DNA of 64,000 bases from Aquanectria penicillioides (lineage: Eukaryota > Ascomycota > Sordariomycetes > Hypocreales > Nectriaceae), in assembly GCA_003415625.1 (NCBI GenBank), contig PYIU01000009.1:620001-684000 (forward strand), written 5' to 3'. Shown in pieces: positions 24,469-35,864 of this stretch. The notes beneath the pieces are model-generated. The model was not told the origin of the DNA. It worked only from the letters and a program-made list of their open reading frames with translations, and did no database searches. A program made the translations under genes and the position numbers. Every line of letters begins with the position of its first letter. Within the stretch, counting starts at the first letter, position 1.

Positions 24469-24903
24469 CTACTGGACCTTGGAGTTGCTGCGAACGCGGC
24501 CAAGCTGGCGCTTCAAGCCCTTGACGACACGGTTGGGCAACTTGGACCGCTTCAACTCCCCGTCCTCGTTGTATTCCGTAGCATCATGGTTGTAGTCAGC
24601 CTCCTGGTCCGGATACTTGCACTTACTACGGGTCTGTTGATCCTTGAACTCATCCCTGAGGTTCTCGGCCAGGCAGTCGATACACTTAGCGGGGAGGTTT
24701 GTAGAGAAGGTCGGGTGGCGCTGGCGGTGGTGGCCCTGACACGGCTTGCCTTCGCGAACCGCGTTAAGGCATGGGTGAACCACGACGTTGGGCTGGCACT
24801 GGAAGCGGTACAGGTCAGCGGTTGGGTCCTCAACAGGCAGATCGCTGATGTTTGGGACGCCCTCGCAGCCGCAAGCAAAGGTGACACGGGGTTCGAAACA
24901 CAT
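24469..24903 (-). CDS. Small conserved-looking hypothetical protein, Cys/His-containing
   Basis: Single-exon frame of 144 aa, starting MCFEPRVTFACGC. I do not recognise a named domain. The N-terminal 90 residues contain about ten Cys (CF, CGC, QC, PC, PCQG, CIDC) plus several His, in a pattern that could bind zinc but does not match a standard finger. The C-terminal third is basic and polar (KRSKLPNRVVKGLKRQL). There is no signal peptide or membrane helix. The composition and the Cys spacing (CIDC; C followed by GHH) argue for a real protein rather than a chance frame, and the upstream 200 bp is suitably AT/TG-rich. Function unknown. Confidence 0.6.
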   Translation of the reverse strand: MCFEPRVTFACGCEGVPNISDLPVEDPTADLYRFQCQPNVVVHPCLNAVREGKPCQGHHRQRHPTFSTNLPAKCIDCLAENLRDEFKDQQTRSKCKYPDQEADYNHDATEYNEDGELKRSKLPNRVVKGLKRQLGRVRSNSKVQ

Positions 24904-26699
24904 GGTTGGTGTAGTTGGTGGATGGAGATGTTGTGAGAAGGTGGTGGATAGTGATAGATAGTGGTGGTGATTTGCTCAACGAGTCTGTGATTGTGGATTG
25001 CGGTGTGAGTGCGACTGTAAGTCTGAGTAGTTATTGTGTTTAGTAGTGAAGAAGAAGGAAGATGGCATTTCGAAGGGAACCAGACGTAATATTTATTCTC
25101 CTGGGGGGCGAAGAACATCCAGATCCCTCGATTCATGTTCTTGAAACATGGTGATGAGTTCGCTGGATCTCGTAGTTAGCACGAACATCCTTTGATACAT
25201 GGGACTCGGACAGACCAACTGCCATGTTAATCCTCCGGGGGTGCTATTCTCGAGAATAACCATACAAATCACATAGTGACTAGGGGTCCAGAGTGTTCTA
25301 GGAGACACTGGAAATGTGCTCGAGCTTAGGGGCACACAGATCTTTGTAACACAGCCCCAGGGCACCTTTGTCGCCTCGCTGTTCAACGATATCACCCTCT
25401 TCATGGCATTAAACGCAAATATGCAGACTTCCCCATGCAAGAACAATACCAAGAGTGACTTGCCCAGCGATACCTCTGTTCTGTAGCAGTGACTTGTCCA
25501 ACGAAACGTCCAAAGTACCCCCCAAGCGAGCAAATGACGTTGGGGCAAGATCCCTCACAACAGGTCGACTGTGACGTCGCAGTCACCCCAGGTGTTGGGC
25601 GTGGACACTCCAGATTCCTCGGCTCCCCAGTGGAAATTTGGCTGATGAAAGGGAGAAAGGACCACCACCATCTCAGCCTCGGGCTGAACCGTGCTAATCT
25701 CTCGAGAATCACAAATCGATCTTCTTTCCCCCCTTTTTTACCGCGGTTATCTTCTCGTCTAGATCCGATCGTCCGTCGCGGCCGGGTTGGTGCAACTATT
25801 TCCACACAAGGTGAGTCAAGCAAAAAGTAGCTGTTTTCGTGGCCCATGCACGCGTGAAATATGGCATGATAAAGACAACAATATGTCATGCCATGTCATG
25901 TTCGATGCCCCAGCGTCAGGCCCCAAGCCTCGCCTTCACCTTTTCCCCTCCAGGCAGGGCTAAACTCCGCCACGGGAGGACCCGTGCGACGAAGCGAGTG
26001 AGATTTCGCTCATCTCATCATGCCAGAACCCACGATTTCCCTTGTATGCCCCGTCTACAGCGTCTATATCCTCGAAACATCAGTCCATTTACCTTCCCCT
26101 GGAATCCATCACCACTCATGACAAGTAAACTGGCCCACGCGTCAAACTCATTCGCTAGATCAGGGGCTCGTTGGAAGCGCAGATGCTCTGTCCTATTGCT
26201 GCACGCATCCACCTCCTCGTGGCTTTACCTTTGTCGTCGGGGGCCCTCCCCGGCTACCCGGCGACTAGGCCTGGGCCATGCATGACCCTTGCTGGCAGAT
26301 GTCTGCGTTGGTGGGTTGTGGATGCATGAACTTACCCGTCCGTATGCTTCCCCGGAGCCTCCCGCACTGCTTGGTGCATGATGCAATGCCATCTGGCTGC
26401 ACCAAAAAAAAAAAAAAAAAAAAAAAAAAGGGTGTCATGGCAAAGTGACGAATACCATCATGAAATCGCAATCACCACACAAACACCGTCACATTGTGGA
26501 AGGAACAGGAAATCATCGAGTTGATAGCAGAGCTGCGTTTCTTTCTTTTTTACCCCAATTGCGTATTTGATTTGATTCATCTTCATTTAGAACTCAAAAT
26601 CCCAAACCTAACCCTGAAGCAACCCGTTACCATAGTCTATCATTACTTTGTGTGTATTAAACTGTTCCCAACTGTTCCTCCAATGGGACTTCAGCCCAT
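24904..26699. other. Intergenic, 1.8 kb, upstream of small Cys-rich gene and downstream of pyruvate kinase
   Basis: No supported gene. It holds a 26-A homopolymer at 26404-26429. The frames at 25401-25889 (minus) and 25839-26285 (plus) lack motifs and coding character, so I left them out. The right-hand 250 bp is probably the pyruvate kinase 3' UTR and flank. Confidence 0.45.
26404..26429 (+). repeat. Poly-A homopolymer (26 A)
   Basis: Uninterrupted run of 26 A in intergenic DNA, about 270 bp beyond the pyruvate kinase stop codon. It may be slippage-prone low complexity or the scar of a retroposed tail; no flanking target-site duplication was found by eye. Confidence 0.9.
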
Positions 26700-28395
26700 T
26701 TACAGCTGGCCAATGCCAAGGTGCTCGGGGTCGGCCTTGACGATACGGAGGGTGTTGGTGTTACCCATGCCGCCCTTCCAGCCCTGGACGACGACAACAC
26801 TGTCGCCGGGGGTGAGAACCTTGAGGCGGATAGCGTTGTCGACGGCCCACTTGATACGGCGATCGACATCCTCCTGCCAGTTGACCTGGGTGAAGTCGGG
26901 CTTGGCCTCAGGGAACAGGAAGGGGTACACGCCACGGTACAAGTGGCTGAATCGAGAGGTGGTGGCGTTTCGGGTCACCATGAAGATGGGGCAGACGGGG
27001 CGGTACTTGGACAGCATGCGAGCAGACTCGCCAGAGGTGGAGAGGACAATGATACCACCGGCACCAAGGTCGAGAGAGGCACGGACAGCAGCCATGGCAC
27101 AGGACTCGGTAGTGCTGACGGGGCGCTTGACAAGGGTGCACAGCTCCTCGAAGTGGGAGACGTAGGGGATGGTGTTCTCGGCCTTGAGGCAGGCCTCGTG
27201 CATCTCGTGGACGGCCTCAGCGGGGTAGCTACCCTTGGCAGTCTCGCCGGAAAGCATCACACAGTCGGCACCGTCGGTGATGGCGTTTCCGACATCGCTG
27301 ATCTCGGCGCGGGTAGGGCGGGGGTTCTTGATCATGGACTCGAGCATCTGGGTGGCGCAGATGACGGGCTTGCCGGCCAAGTTGCACATGGCAATGAGCT
27401 TCTTCTGGGCAGCAAACACCTCAGCGGCGGGAATCTCGATACCAAGGTCACCACGGGCGACCATGACACCGTCAGTCTCCTCAAGGATCTCCTTGAAGTT
27501 GTTGAGACCCTGTCGGTTCTCGATCTTGGCAATGATCTGGATCTGCTTGCCCTCCTCGCCGAGAACATCACGGATGTCTCGGATGTCCTGAGCTCGACGA
27601 ATGAAGGAAGCGAAGACCATGTCGACGTTGTTCTTGACACCGAACTTGAGATCGGCCTTGTCCTTCTCGGACAGGGCGGGAAGATCGACATCAGTGTTGG
27701 GCAGGTTGACACCCTTCTTGGAGCTGATGAAGCCGTTGTTGCGGGCCTGGACCTTGACGGTCTGCTCATCCTCAATGCTGAGGACATCAAAGGCGAGGAC
27801 ACCGTCATCGACGTAGATGACACGACCGGGCTCAATGACCTTGGTAATGTTCTTGTAGTCGACGTACCTACGGTGGGGAGGAGAGGTGGTGTCAGCGGGG
27901 AGGGGCTTATCGGGGGTCGTCGGCGAGGTGGGGGACTAACATGTTCTCGGTGTCACAAGAAGTGGCGTAGGCCTCGTCGGTTGTGAAGTTCATGATGGTA
28001 CCGGCGGTGATGGGGATATCCTCGTCGCCTCTGGTGTTACCAGTTCGGATCTCAGGGCCCTTGGTGTCAAGGGCGATAGCGACATGGCGACCGGGCTGGG
28101 CAGCCTCGGCGGCGCGGGCGTTATCGATGACGGTCTGGTGGTACTCGTACGAGCCGTGAGAGAAGTTCATGCGGACAACGTTGAGACCAGCATCACGCAG
28201 GCGGTTGATGGCCTCGACCGAGTTGGTCTTGGGGCCGATGGTGCAGATGATGGACGATCGGCGGTAGTTGCGCGAGGGCCGGAAAGCAGTGTCGAGGGAG
28301 GCAAGCCATGAGATCTTGCCACCCATCTCGAGGTGGTCTTGGGCGGCGGCAGCCATGACGCTCTGGGCACGCTTGTGGGCGGGTTTCTGAGGCAT
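26700..28395 (-). CDS. pyk: Pyruvate kinase
   Basis: Two exons on the minus strand: 28395-27941 and 27867-26700, with a 73-bp phase-2 intron; the product is 540 aa. It converts phosphoenolpyruvate and ADP to pyruvate and ATP, the last step of glycolysis, in the cytosol. Visible signatures: [15 protein letters not shown] and [12 protein letters not shown] (N-terminal A domain), [10 protein letters not shown] at the start of the B domain, the active-site signature [13 protein letters not shown] with its catalytic Lys, [16 protein letters not shown], and the C-terminal regulatory domain. The splice rejoins CDTENM to YVDYKN. Codon use is strongly biased to C/G at third positions, as expected for a highly expressed gene; this bias also produces a long antisense open frame that is not a gene. 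Length matches fungal homologues (about 525-540). Confidence 0.97.
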
Positions 28396-28742
28396 GGTGG
28401 GCAAATGGTTAGTGGGATGAAGCTTAGTGCGGGGTGAAATTCAGCTGGTGCAGTGTGTTATCAGCGGGAAAGCTGAGTTTTGGGGTTGGAGGGGAAATTT
28501 TGTGAGATGGGGGGAGGGAAATGCAATTGATATATTGTTGGGTCGATATCGGCGAGGCGAACACTGTGGCCAGGTCCAAGGCTTGAGGTCGGTATGCAGA
28601 GGCAATGCAAGAGGGGGGGCCACAGCAACGACATGGGGGGGCCATGGGGGGACCATGCGGGCGGCATGATGGGGCGGCATGGGTTGATGTGATGTGACGT
28701 GGTGGGTTGAGATGCGGTGGGTTTTTTTCCTCTTGGTGCAAA

Positions 28743-28777
28743 TGTGTGTGTGCTTGTGTGTGTGTGTGTGTGTGTGG
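28743..28777 (+). repeat. TG dinucleotide microsatellite
   Basis: About 35 bp of nearly pure TG repeats, interrupted once by ct, roughly 350-380 bp upstream of the pyruvate kinase start codon. Confidence 0.9.
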
Positions 28778-29458
28778 TGGTGGGTAGGAAACGACAGATT
28801 CTGTTTTCGGCCGGACTTCTTTTTTCTTTATGATTTCGTGTCTTTTTTTTTCGACTCGGGCGTAAAGAAGCAGATTGTCGACAGCTGAGCAGAAGTGGTA
28901 GACGGCAAACGGCTCGGGAATCGTGATCATGAAACCATGGGCATCAAGGTGTAGAGCAGGACCCAGCCAGAGCGAGGCCGAAACTTGCGGCGAGGCAAGC
29001 GCTGGAGGAAGCCCCGGGCAATGCCAAAAGACACGCCATCTCTGAGTCGATGCAGGGCGCAGGCTACTTACGGGAGGTCTGTTTTGTTGTACGAGTGTAG
29101 CACCGTACGATGTAATCAAAAGAGGATGATGTGGTCAGAGACGGCGGGGAACGTGCACTCCCTGGGACAAATCCGAGGCAGTAGGAGACGGTGAATCTGA
29201 CAGTGCCAACAACGAATGAGGCTCAGGAGAGAGAATAGGAGTAAGGAGGAAAAGGGGGGGAAGCTTGAGGTTCGGCGGTGGAGTTGGAAGAGCGTTGAGA
29301 ATGTGGAGGAAGAAAAAAAGAAGAGAGGAGGAGGGAGGGAAAGGTTTGTGGTGGTAGTCGTGGTGATAAAAAGAAGCCAGCAAGAGCGATCGTCCCTCAC
29401 CTCCCCTCCCGCCTCACCTTGCCTCACGTTTTTTTTGCTTAGACTCCTAGCTACGTAC

Positions 29459-29488
29459 CTACATTGGCCGGGGAAGGAGCCAATGTAG
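29459..29488 (+). promoter_or_regulatory. 10-bp inverted repeat containing CCAAT
   Basis: Perfect arms ctacattggc (29459-29468) and gccaatgtag (29479-29488) are separated by 10 bp. Each arm carries a CCAAT box in opposite orientation (ATTGG/CCAAT). It could be a paired CCAAT-binding (HAP complex) site or a small hairpin. Distance to the nearest called gene (pyruvate kinase) is about 1.1 kb. Confidence 0.5.
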
Positions 29489-31030
29489 CAGCTACCCGCC
29501 CGCGTTGCAAACGGAAAAGTATCCATTGCAAACGAGGCATGTGGTGGATTGCTTATGGGGGGATGGGGGGATGGGGGGAAGAGCACTACCTGTGCCAGGT
29601 TTGGCATTGAGGTAGTACTACGACACGGAGGTGAGCCAGTCCGTGTACTCGCCGTCCACCGGCTCGCGGGGGGGCCGCCGCTGAGCTGGTTGCCCGCCGC
29701 GGAGAACGGACGGAGTGCTACCGTGGCATGGTGCTTGGGTGTTTGGATGCTCGGGGTGCCTACTTACCTACCCAACTCAGCAACAGGTACTACGGTAGCT
29801 TGGGCAGTGTCAGCCGTGCCGCCTTGCGCAAGCGATGGCGTCGGGCAATCAATCATTAATTGCCTCCTACGCGCGGAGGATGCTGGTGCTCCATTCATTT
29901 GCGACACTCGGACCGCCAGTGCTTGGCCGCCTTACGTTGAGGACAACAAGGACTGGCGATCTGATCACATCTCCTTTCCTTTCCTTCTCGCTTTTTTACG
30001 CACGCCCTCCGCCTTTTGCTCACGCCTGTGAGGCTTGCAGGCTTGTCTAATTCACAATGCACTCCCCCACCAATGCCCAGCAGCTGCCTCCTGCCTCCCT
30101 CTCGCCACTGTCCCTGACATCCATGGCGCTGGGGTCAACGGACATCTGAGTCGTAATCGCTGTAGTAATGGGTATTGATGAATGGAGCGTGTCAAGGAAT
30201 GGGCAGCTAACAGAGCAGAGCTACATAGCTCCAAGGCAGGAGTGCACGCCGGTTGTTCACCCTTACCCAGCTTAGGTAGCTCTTTCCTCCCTCTCCCCCC
30301 ACCCCCCACTACCGCTGCGACTCGCCGTAGGGAGGCGGCGGCGGGCTTTCGGCGCGGAATGCCCCAAAAATGCCCCCCGCCCCAGTTTGCTCCTGCCGCT
30401 ACTGCACCAGCCGCCCAGTAGCTGCATCCTTACTCTTATGCCGACGAACCATTGTGCAGAGGTTGTCGGTTTTTGTTTTTTTTTCTCTCTCATCCAATAT
30501 GCGTGTGGGGATGTGGTGGTGGTTGACAGTGATACTCCAAAAAGGCGTCGTGCTATGGACACGCGCAAGCAGCATGGCTGAGTGCACACCATTCGTCGAT
30601 AGCTCACCGCACCCTCGTGTTCAGATGACAAGTCCACGTTGGCCGTCCTAGCTATCATCTGCTTCTCACTTGTCTCAGATTGCTCACAGGGTGCTTTAGC
30701 TAACCGCTCCGCCCGGGTACCTTGCTTCGACTGGGCGGTCAGATACGACAGCTCTTCAGATGCTCTGTTGTTATTCACAATCACATAAAGTCATGATACA
30801 CGATGATTAATACCATGCACATCAGCCAAGTCACCGATTAGGGCGGATCCAATCACCACATCGTACGCATATCGTGTCGCTCGATCGCTAACACGATTGG
30901 GAGTTTGCTCAACAGTCGGCTAGAGGAATTACAAGGCGAGCATGGTTCTCTCTGTATTCCAAGGACGGCGTGGAGTCGTTAGCGCCTCCTGTTGCGTGGT
31001 CGATCTCGACATTCTTCAACCAGCATCCCA

Positions 31031-31048
31031 CCCCCCCCCCCCCCCCCC
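31031..31048 (+). repeat. Poly-C homopolymer (18 C)
   Basis: Run of 18 C in intergenic DNA, preceded by ccca and followed by ag. Its length is likely uncertain in any assembly. Confidence 0.9.
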
Positions 31049-32669
31049 AGGCCCCAGCCAAATATAAAGCACTCGCCTCCATGTGTGTGCAATGTCGACA
31101 ACGGACGGGCCCTCAAAATCCAGGGACCAGATGTGGAACTCTAAAGCCAGCAGACGTAAGCGTGGGAAAACGAGTTCCCCTCTTCTCAACTGGCTCTGCC
31201 GACCGCTTCAAACGCTGGTTGCTGATATGATGGAAGCGATGCCGGCCCGAAAGGTCAACCGATTCCACCGAGTCGAGTCATCAAGGACTTTTATTTCCCC
31301 GCCCAGAACAAGATGAAAGCCGCAGCTCCCGAAGTAAAAGAACCCCTGGAAATGTCCTCATTACCATTTGGGCAAATCCACTCTCTTGGCGTGGTGGCTG
31401 GCTGACTGGCTGGTTGGTTTTATGCTGACCGACATCCAACTCTCCAACAAAAAAAAAGTTTCGCCGCTGGCTTGTTGCCCACTCGCCGACGGCCACCACC
31501 ACCACCCAGAGAAAGCTCAGCCCCTCACTCACCTAGGTCAAGAGAGGGGCACAACAAATACAGGTCATCGTATTGGGTAACGGCTTTCTGTCCGACTCAT
31601 GAGCGAGTTATCGGTACCTAGATAATACGATCCGTTGGGGTAATACGTATTGTAAAGGACCTCCCTATTCACTCACACAGATCAAGTTCAGGGAGGGGGG
31701 TTGAGGCATTTTGCTTTGTCTTTTTTCCTGGTCTGGACAAGACTCGGCGCTTCACCAAGTCGCGCTCTCTGGTTCTGGTTCTGGGAATATTATCCCTCAC
31801 TCAACCAGTTTTTACCTGTATCTGTCTCGTCTGGTTGGATATCCCAATGTGGTATATCTCCGAGTTAGGGTAATGCTTTGAGCTAATGGATCAGGGTCAC
31901 TCAAATGAGGGGTCTAAACCCAAGCTTACATACATACAGGAAGGTGCATGCCTTGCTTGCTTGTCTCCCTCTCGACCTCTCACCTTACCCAACCCCGACG
32001 CACGCACGATGGAGGACGCATCCTGTGCCGTAGTTTGAGCGCCACCTAGCCGCAAGCTCAACATGATCGGGCCCACAAGCTCCCACTCGACCCCTCCATC
32101 CTGATACGGGATAGTTGCCACCGCAGTCGCTCGGGTCAATGTCGGTCCCCTAGAGTCGGGGTGGAGTTTTTTGTTCGGTGCTTCTTGAGCTTTTCCTCCG
32201 CCTTGGATCCAGCTCCATCTCCAGCTGGCCCTCCTCGTCTTGCGGCCAGGCTCGTTCCTGGACCGGTCGTGCATGTGCATGTGTACCTGGGTAATTTATC
32301 ACATGTCATGATCATACCCATTATGTCATCCATCACGTGACCTACTCGTAAACCTGCTCCTCTCAACACGTGAATGGCCAGCAGGGTCAGGTCACTCAGT
32401 GAACGTCGCGGAGCTTCGGCGCCGGCATCCCGGGAAGACCCACCTCAGATTTCCAGCCCAGACCAGCCTCAGAAGGCAGATGGCGTGGTCGCATGACGAA
32501 GGCGCCGAGTTGACTCCATCTCCATCTCCATCTCCAACTGCACCCGCTATCGATCCAGCTTCATCAATCCTCACCGCTGACGCCCGCATCACCGTCGAAT
32601 CCATACAACTGCTACCTCCCGGCCCCAATCAGTCCCTCAATCCCGCATCTGCGCCCTGCAACAGCAATC

Positions 32670-33314
32670 ATGGTGGTACGTTTGATTCCTCCATCCTTGT
32701 CCCTCTCTCGCCGCCTCGATGCCTTCCCGCGCTTTGCCCATGCAATCGGCGAGCTCGCTTTCCTGGCCCGGCCCGTCTAAGACATTCTTTTGCAGTTCCT
32801 CAACGTGCTGACGCTGGGGCTTTGGTCAAAGGTCGGACGTTTGACACACTACGCTTTCGATGCCGTTCTTCGTAGGTCTTTTCCTTCTGCTCACGCCCAT
32901 TTCTTCCGTCCCGGCCCGCCCCGCTCTTCCGATCGGCAACCAGAAATCTCCGGGTCACCATTCAGAATTGCCTACAACCTCCGCCATCTCTAGCCAACAT
33001 CTGCTAACAGCTTGCAGTTTCGGCCTTCCTCGCCGGCATGAAGCGATCTACCGGCTTGACGTGAGTTGACCCAACCTCGGATTCTCTCTCCCCCCCCACC
33101 GCCTCCCAGCCTCTCCCGCCCCCCTGGACGAACCAATCTCTAACTCGAACCCGTTTCGGGGCCTCACAATTGCAGTTTCAAGACTGAAAAAGTTGCTGGC
33201 GATAGCAAGGACCTGAACAACTGGATCAACAAGTATCTCGGAGTGGGTGAATGGGTCATGGACCAATCTGTTGCCATTGCTGGATCGAGCGGTTTCTTCG
33301 AACGTACCCGATGA
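32670..33314 (+). CDS. DUF1748-family small protein (four exons)
   Basis: Four short exons: 32670-32675, 32832-32871, 33018-33060 and 33176-33314, with introns of 156, 146 and 115 bp; the product is 75 aa. It is hidden from ORF searches because the first exon is only ATG GTG. All junctions have GT..AG ends, phases agree, and the first two introns have textbook branch points (GCTGAC, GCTAAC). The spliced protein reads GRLTHYAFDAVLLSAFLAG then MKRSTGLTFKTEKV, matching the DUF1748 family, whose yeast member is the small ORF YIL156W-B. The N-terminal half holds one hydrophobic helix. The C-terminal half ends WVMDQSVAIAGSSGFFERTR. Function is not established for the family. An alternative in which the second exon starts at 32794 would insert FLNVLTLGLWSK and fits the family less well. 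Confidence 0.87.
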
Positions 33315-33977
33315 CGGGGTCGCTTCTGGTAATTCTTTACGGCACACAGTTTTCCAACTCGGAAAACCCCCGTTGAGAACTACCAGAAAACCCTCAGACT
33401 TTTATTTTTTGGATCTGAGAGGGATACAGCGGCGAACCGTGTCGCCGCTCAATGCTTTTACGACTCACCTTCTGATGGAAATGAATTCGCGGTATGAGGA
33501 TGCTGGACACTGTTCTGTACGCGCCTCAAGCTACAACCACTGCCAACTCTGCTACTGTGATGTTGGCGGCAAGAAGGTCGCACATTCTCTGACAATGCCT
33601 GCGCTCGGCTTGAGGTGCTTTCTCTATAGCGGCGTTATGGTGCACGACTTGGCACATGAATCTTCAATGAAACGTACATACCCTACAAACACATCTATCT
33701 CGTGTTCGATTTGACAAATGATTTTATCTGGCCATGGCCTTATCTAGATGAAACGGGGCTAGTCACGTAGTAGGGAACGTAGTGGCCTTGCAGACGGTCT
33801 TCTAGACAGCGGTGGCCGGATAATGCATCAAGGTTAACTTCTCTGATATCCAAAACGAGGTTGACAAGCAAAGGTCAAGACGACCAGGGTATATATTCAA
33901 ACTCCTGCCACTCCGACCGCAATTCATCTATTCGTAAATCTGGTCCTCGTCGTTTCCTATTCTACATGGCCCCCATG
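33315..33977. other. Convergent intergenic: 3' ends of DUF1748 and coiled-coil genes
   Basis: About 660 bp. An open frame at 33247-33714 (plus) overlaps the DUF1748 last exon in another frame and has no motif. I see only 3' flanking sequence. Confidence 0.4.
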
Positions 33978-35864
33978 CTAAGCCAAGAACTCAGGGGGAA
34001 CATCGTTGCTATCTCCGTCACCCTGGCTTTCCAGACCGCTGTTTAGTCGAGGACCAGGCGGTTCGTCATGATCGTGGTCTTCAATTCGAGAGACCAGGAG
34101 GTCAGCAGGGACTTCGTTATCGCTATCATCATGGTGGTCCTCGGTTGCATGGCTGGGTTCCTCTTTGTGCTTGTCACGCACGGTTGAATGTGAGGAGCCA
34201 TCGAGCAATAGCGGCTCAGTATCGGGGACACCCAGCGTAGCCTTGAGGAGGCCTTGCGCTTCCACGAAAGCCTCCAACTCAGCACCGATGGCGCATATGA
34301 GAAGGTTCCAGTGCTTATCCTCGGCGATATGGAGTCTTTTCTCCAACTCGCCAGCAACCGAGTCCATCCTCGCAAGCTGTCCTTGAATCGCATCCTGGGA
34401 TGTTGCATCATCGTTGTCATCGTTTTGCTTTTGGGCGCTCTTGATCAGTTCCCGTAGAGCAGATTCAAAATCAGCAACCAGTTTAGTTACTTCTGACCAT
34501 ACTCTAGTTCCCTCAGCAAGAGCCTCTCGGTCTTCGAGGATCTGAGCCTTGCGGCGCTCCAAAATTGCAATCTCCCCCTCCCACCATGACCGTGCCATTT
34601 CTGCTGTGCGACGCTCTGGTCTCATTTTCAAGAAATCCAAGCCACCGGGCAACTCGACATCTTTCCCAGAGCCCCATCCAGGGCTTTGCCTCAGGGCCTC
34701 TAGATCCAGAGGCTGAATGGGCGGGCGTCGCAATAGCTCTTGAACCTCGGAATCAATGTCTCTTCCAGCAGCTCTGTACCCACTCAGCCCAGATTCTCGT
34801 CGGTTCTTTACATCCTCCATCCTGCCCTTGAGCCATCGTCGCCTGTTGCGCATGCCGACCAGTTTCTCCTCCATAAGTCGGATTTCCTTGGTCAACGTTT
34901 CATGCTCAGAGCCAAGTTCCCGCAGCTCACGTCCCAAGGGCTCTTGTTCATCCTCCTCCAATGCGTGTAGTTCGGCGTAGATGTTGTCCTTCCTCGCAAT
35001 TGTCTTATCGAGATATGCCAAAGCATCTTTCCGCTGAGCCAAGGCAGAGTCCAAGTGAGCATCCTCTTCTGCTTTAAGCTCTGAAAGCGCCGCCATTGAT
35101 CGACGCAAGCCAGCTCGAGCTGATTGAAGACCTAGTGGCTTCTTTGATGCAGGTTGGCGCACTGGAATCACATTGCCGTCCGGGGTGGAGCGAGGTGGTA
35201 TGTATAAAGAGCTGGACATGCGAGACTTGGAAGTAGCGGCTGTATAAAAGGTACTCTCACCACCATCGCTGTCTTTGTCGAGATCCTTCTCAGATGCGCC
35301 ATCTCCGCTACCAGCAAGAAGCCCTGAGGCTTGCAGGTCTAAAAGGTGTTGGATATCTCGTTCTAGGACCTTCTCCCGACGTTGGAGACTTCGCCAGACC
35401 GAATCCGGGCGATAACCGTCTTCATGAGGCCTCTGGTTGAGAAACGTGCTCTCTAAGCCAAGGCGACTTGCCGAAATAAGGCCACCGCCCCTGAAGCTCT
35501 CCCCATAGTTTGACGGGAGCGAGCTTCCCGAGTTTGGGTTGCTTATCAGAGTTGAAGCTGCGATTGGAGGTGGCGGTCCCGAGAAGATTGGCCTGGTTCG
35601 TGTTCTAGATGGGGATCCTGGGCCGCCCATCTTCTTGTCCCAGGATGGCGACGGTGAGTCGCGACGCGGAGAAACTGGTTGTTGCGCTGGTCTCCGGAGT
35701 CTGGGCTGGGGAGGGTCGAGGTCGGCCAGGGTAATTTCTGGGCGCGGTTCGAGCTCGTCAAGCGTGTACTCGCTGGCAGAACGAGTGGAGGTATTGTGCA
35801 GTGGGAGGATCGGAAGTCGATTTCGAGGGCTTGATATCCGGTCGAGGAAAGACGGCGACGTCAT
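33978..35864 (-). CDS. Coiled-coil protein, Atg28-like (tentative)
   Basis: Single exon, 628 aa. Residues 1-150 are Pro/Ser/Arg-rich and probably disordered, starting with SPRNRLPILPLHN and SEYTLDELEPRPEITLADLDPP. A helical segment near 155-185 (SVWRSLQRREKVLERDIQHLLDLQ) is followed by a linker, then two long heptad-rich coiled coils (about 265-370 and 440-570). The tail is acidic with repeated E/D-V-P-x-E/D-(F/L)-L endings (EVPADLL, DVPPEFLA). Filamentous-fungal proteins annotated as autophagy-related Atg28 have this size and layout, and the N-terminal and tail motifs recall them, but I cannot confirm by search. Other cytoskeletal or kinetochore coiled-coil proteins remain possible. No signal peptide, membrane segment or catalytic motif is seen. 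Confidence 0.7.
   Translation of the reverse strand: MTSPSFLDRISSPRNRLPILPLHNTSTRSASEYTLDELEPRPEITLADLDPPQPRLRRPAQQPVSPRRDSPSPSWDKKMGGPGSPSRTRTRPIFSGPPPPIAASTLISNPNSGSSLPSNYGESFRGGGLISASRLGLESTFLNQRPHEDGYRPDSVWRSLQRREKVLERDIQHLLDLQASGLLAGSGDGASEKDLDKDSDGGESTFYTAATSKSRMSSSLYIPPRSTPDGNVIPVRQPASKKPLGLQSARAGLRRSMAALSELKAEEDAHLDSALAQRKDALAYLDKTIARKDNIYAELHALEEDEQEPLGRELRELGSEHETLTKEIRLMEEKLVGMRNRRRWLKGRMEDVKNRRESGLSGYRAAGRDIDSEVQELLRRPPIQPLDLEALRQSPGWGSGKDVELPGGLDFLKMRPERRTAEMARSWWEGEIAILERRKAQILEDREALAEGTRVWSEVTKLVADFESALRELIKSAQKQNDDNDDATSQDAIQGQLARMDSVAGELEKRLHIAEDKHWNLLICAIGAELEAFVEAQGLLKATLGVPDTEPLLLDGSSHSTVRDKHKEEPSHATEDHHDDSDNEVPADLLVSRIEDHDHDEPPGPRLNSGLESQGDGDSNDVPPEFLA

Larger units (their letters stand above)
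28396..32669. other. Gene-poor intergenic region (4.3 kb), pyruvate kinase upstream region
   Basis: No coding gene is supported on either strand. The first ~700 bp (28396-29100) is the pyruvate kinase promoter/leader and includes a TG-repeat (28743-28777) and T tracts. Farther on are an inverted repeat with CCAAT (29459-29488), TACCTA-type motifs (29445-29800), and an 18-C run (31031-31048). The right end leads into the DUF1748 gene, preceded by a short (tccatc)n stretch near 32516-32535. Confidence 0.4.

Noticed and set aside
26721..27986. 421-codon open frame on the plus strand opposite pyruvate kinase
   Set aside because: It is exactly antisense to a highly codon-biased gene. The translation is Leu/Val/Gly/Asp-rich with no motif, as expected from reading complementary GC-biased codons.
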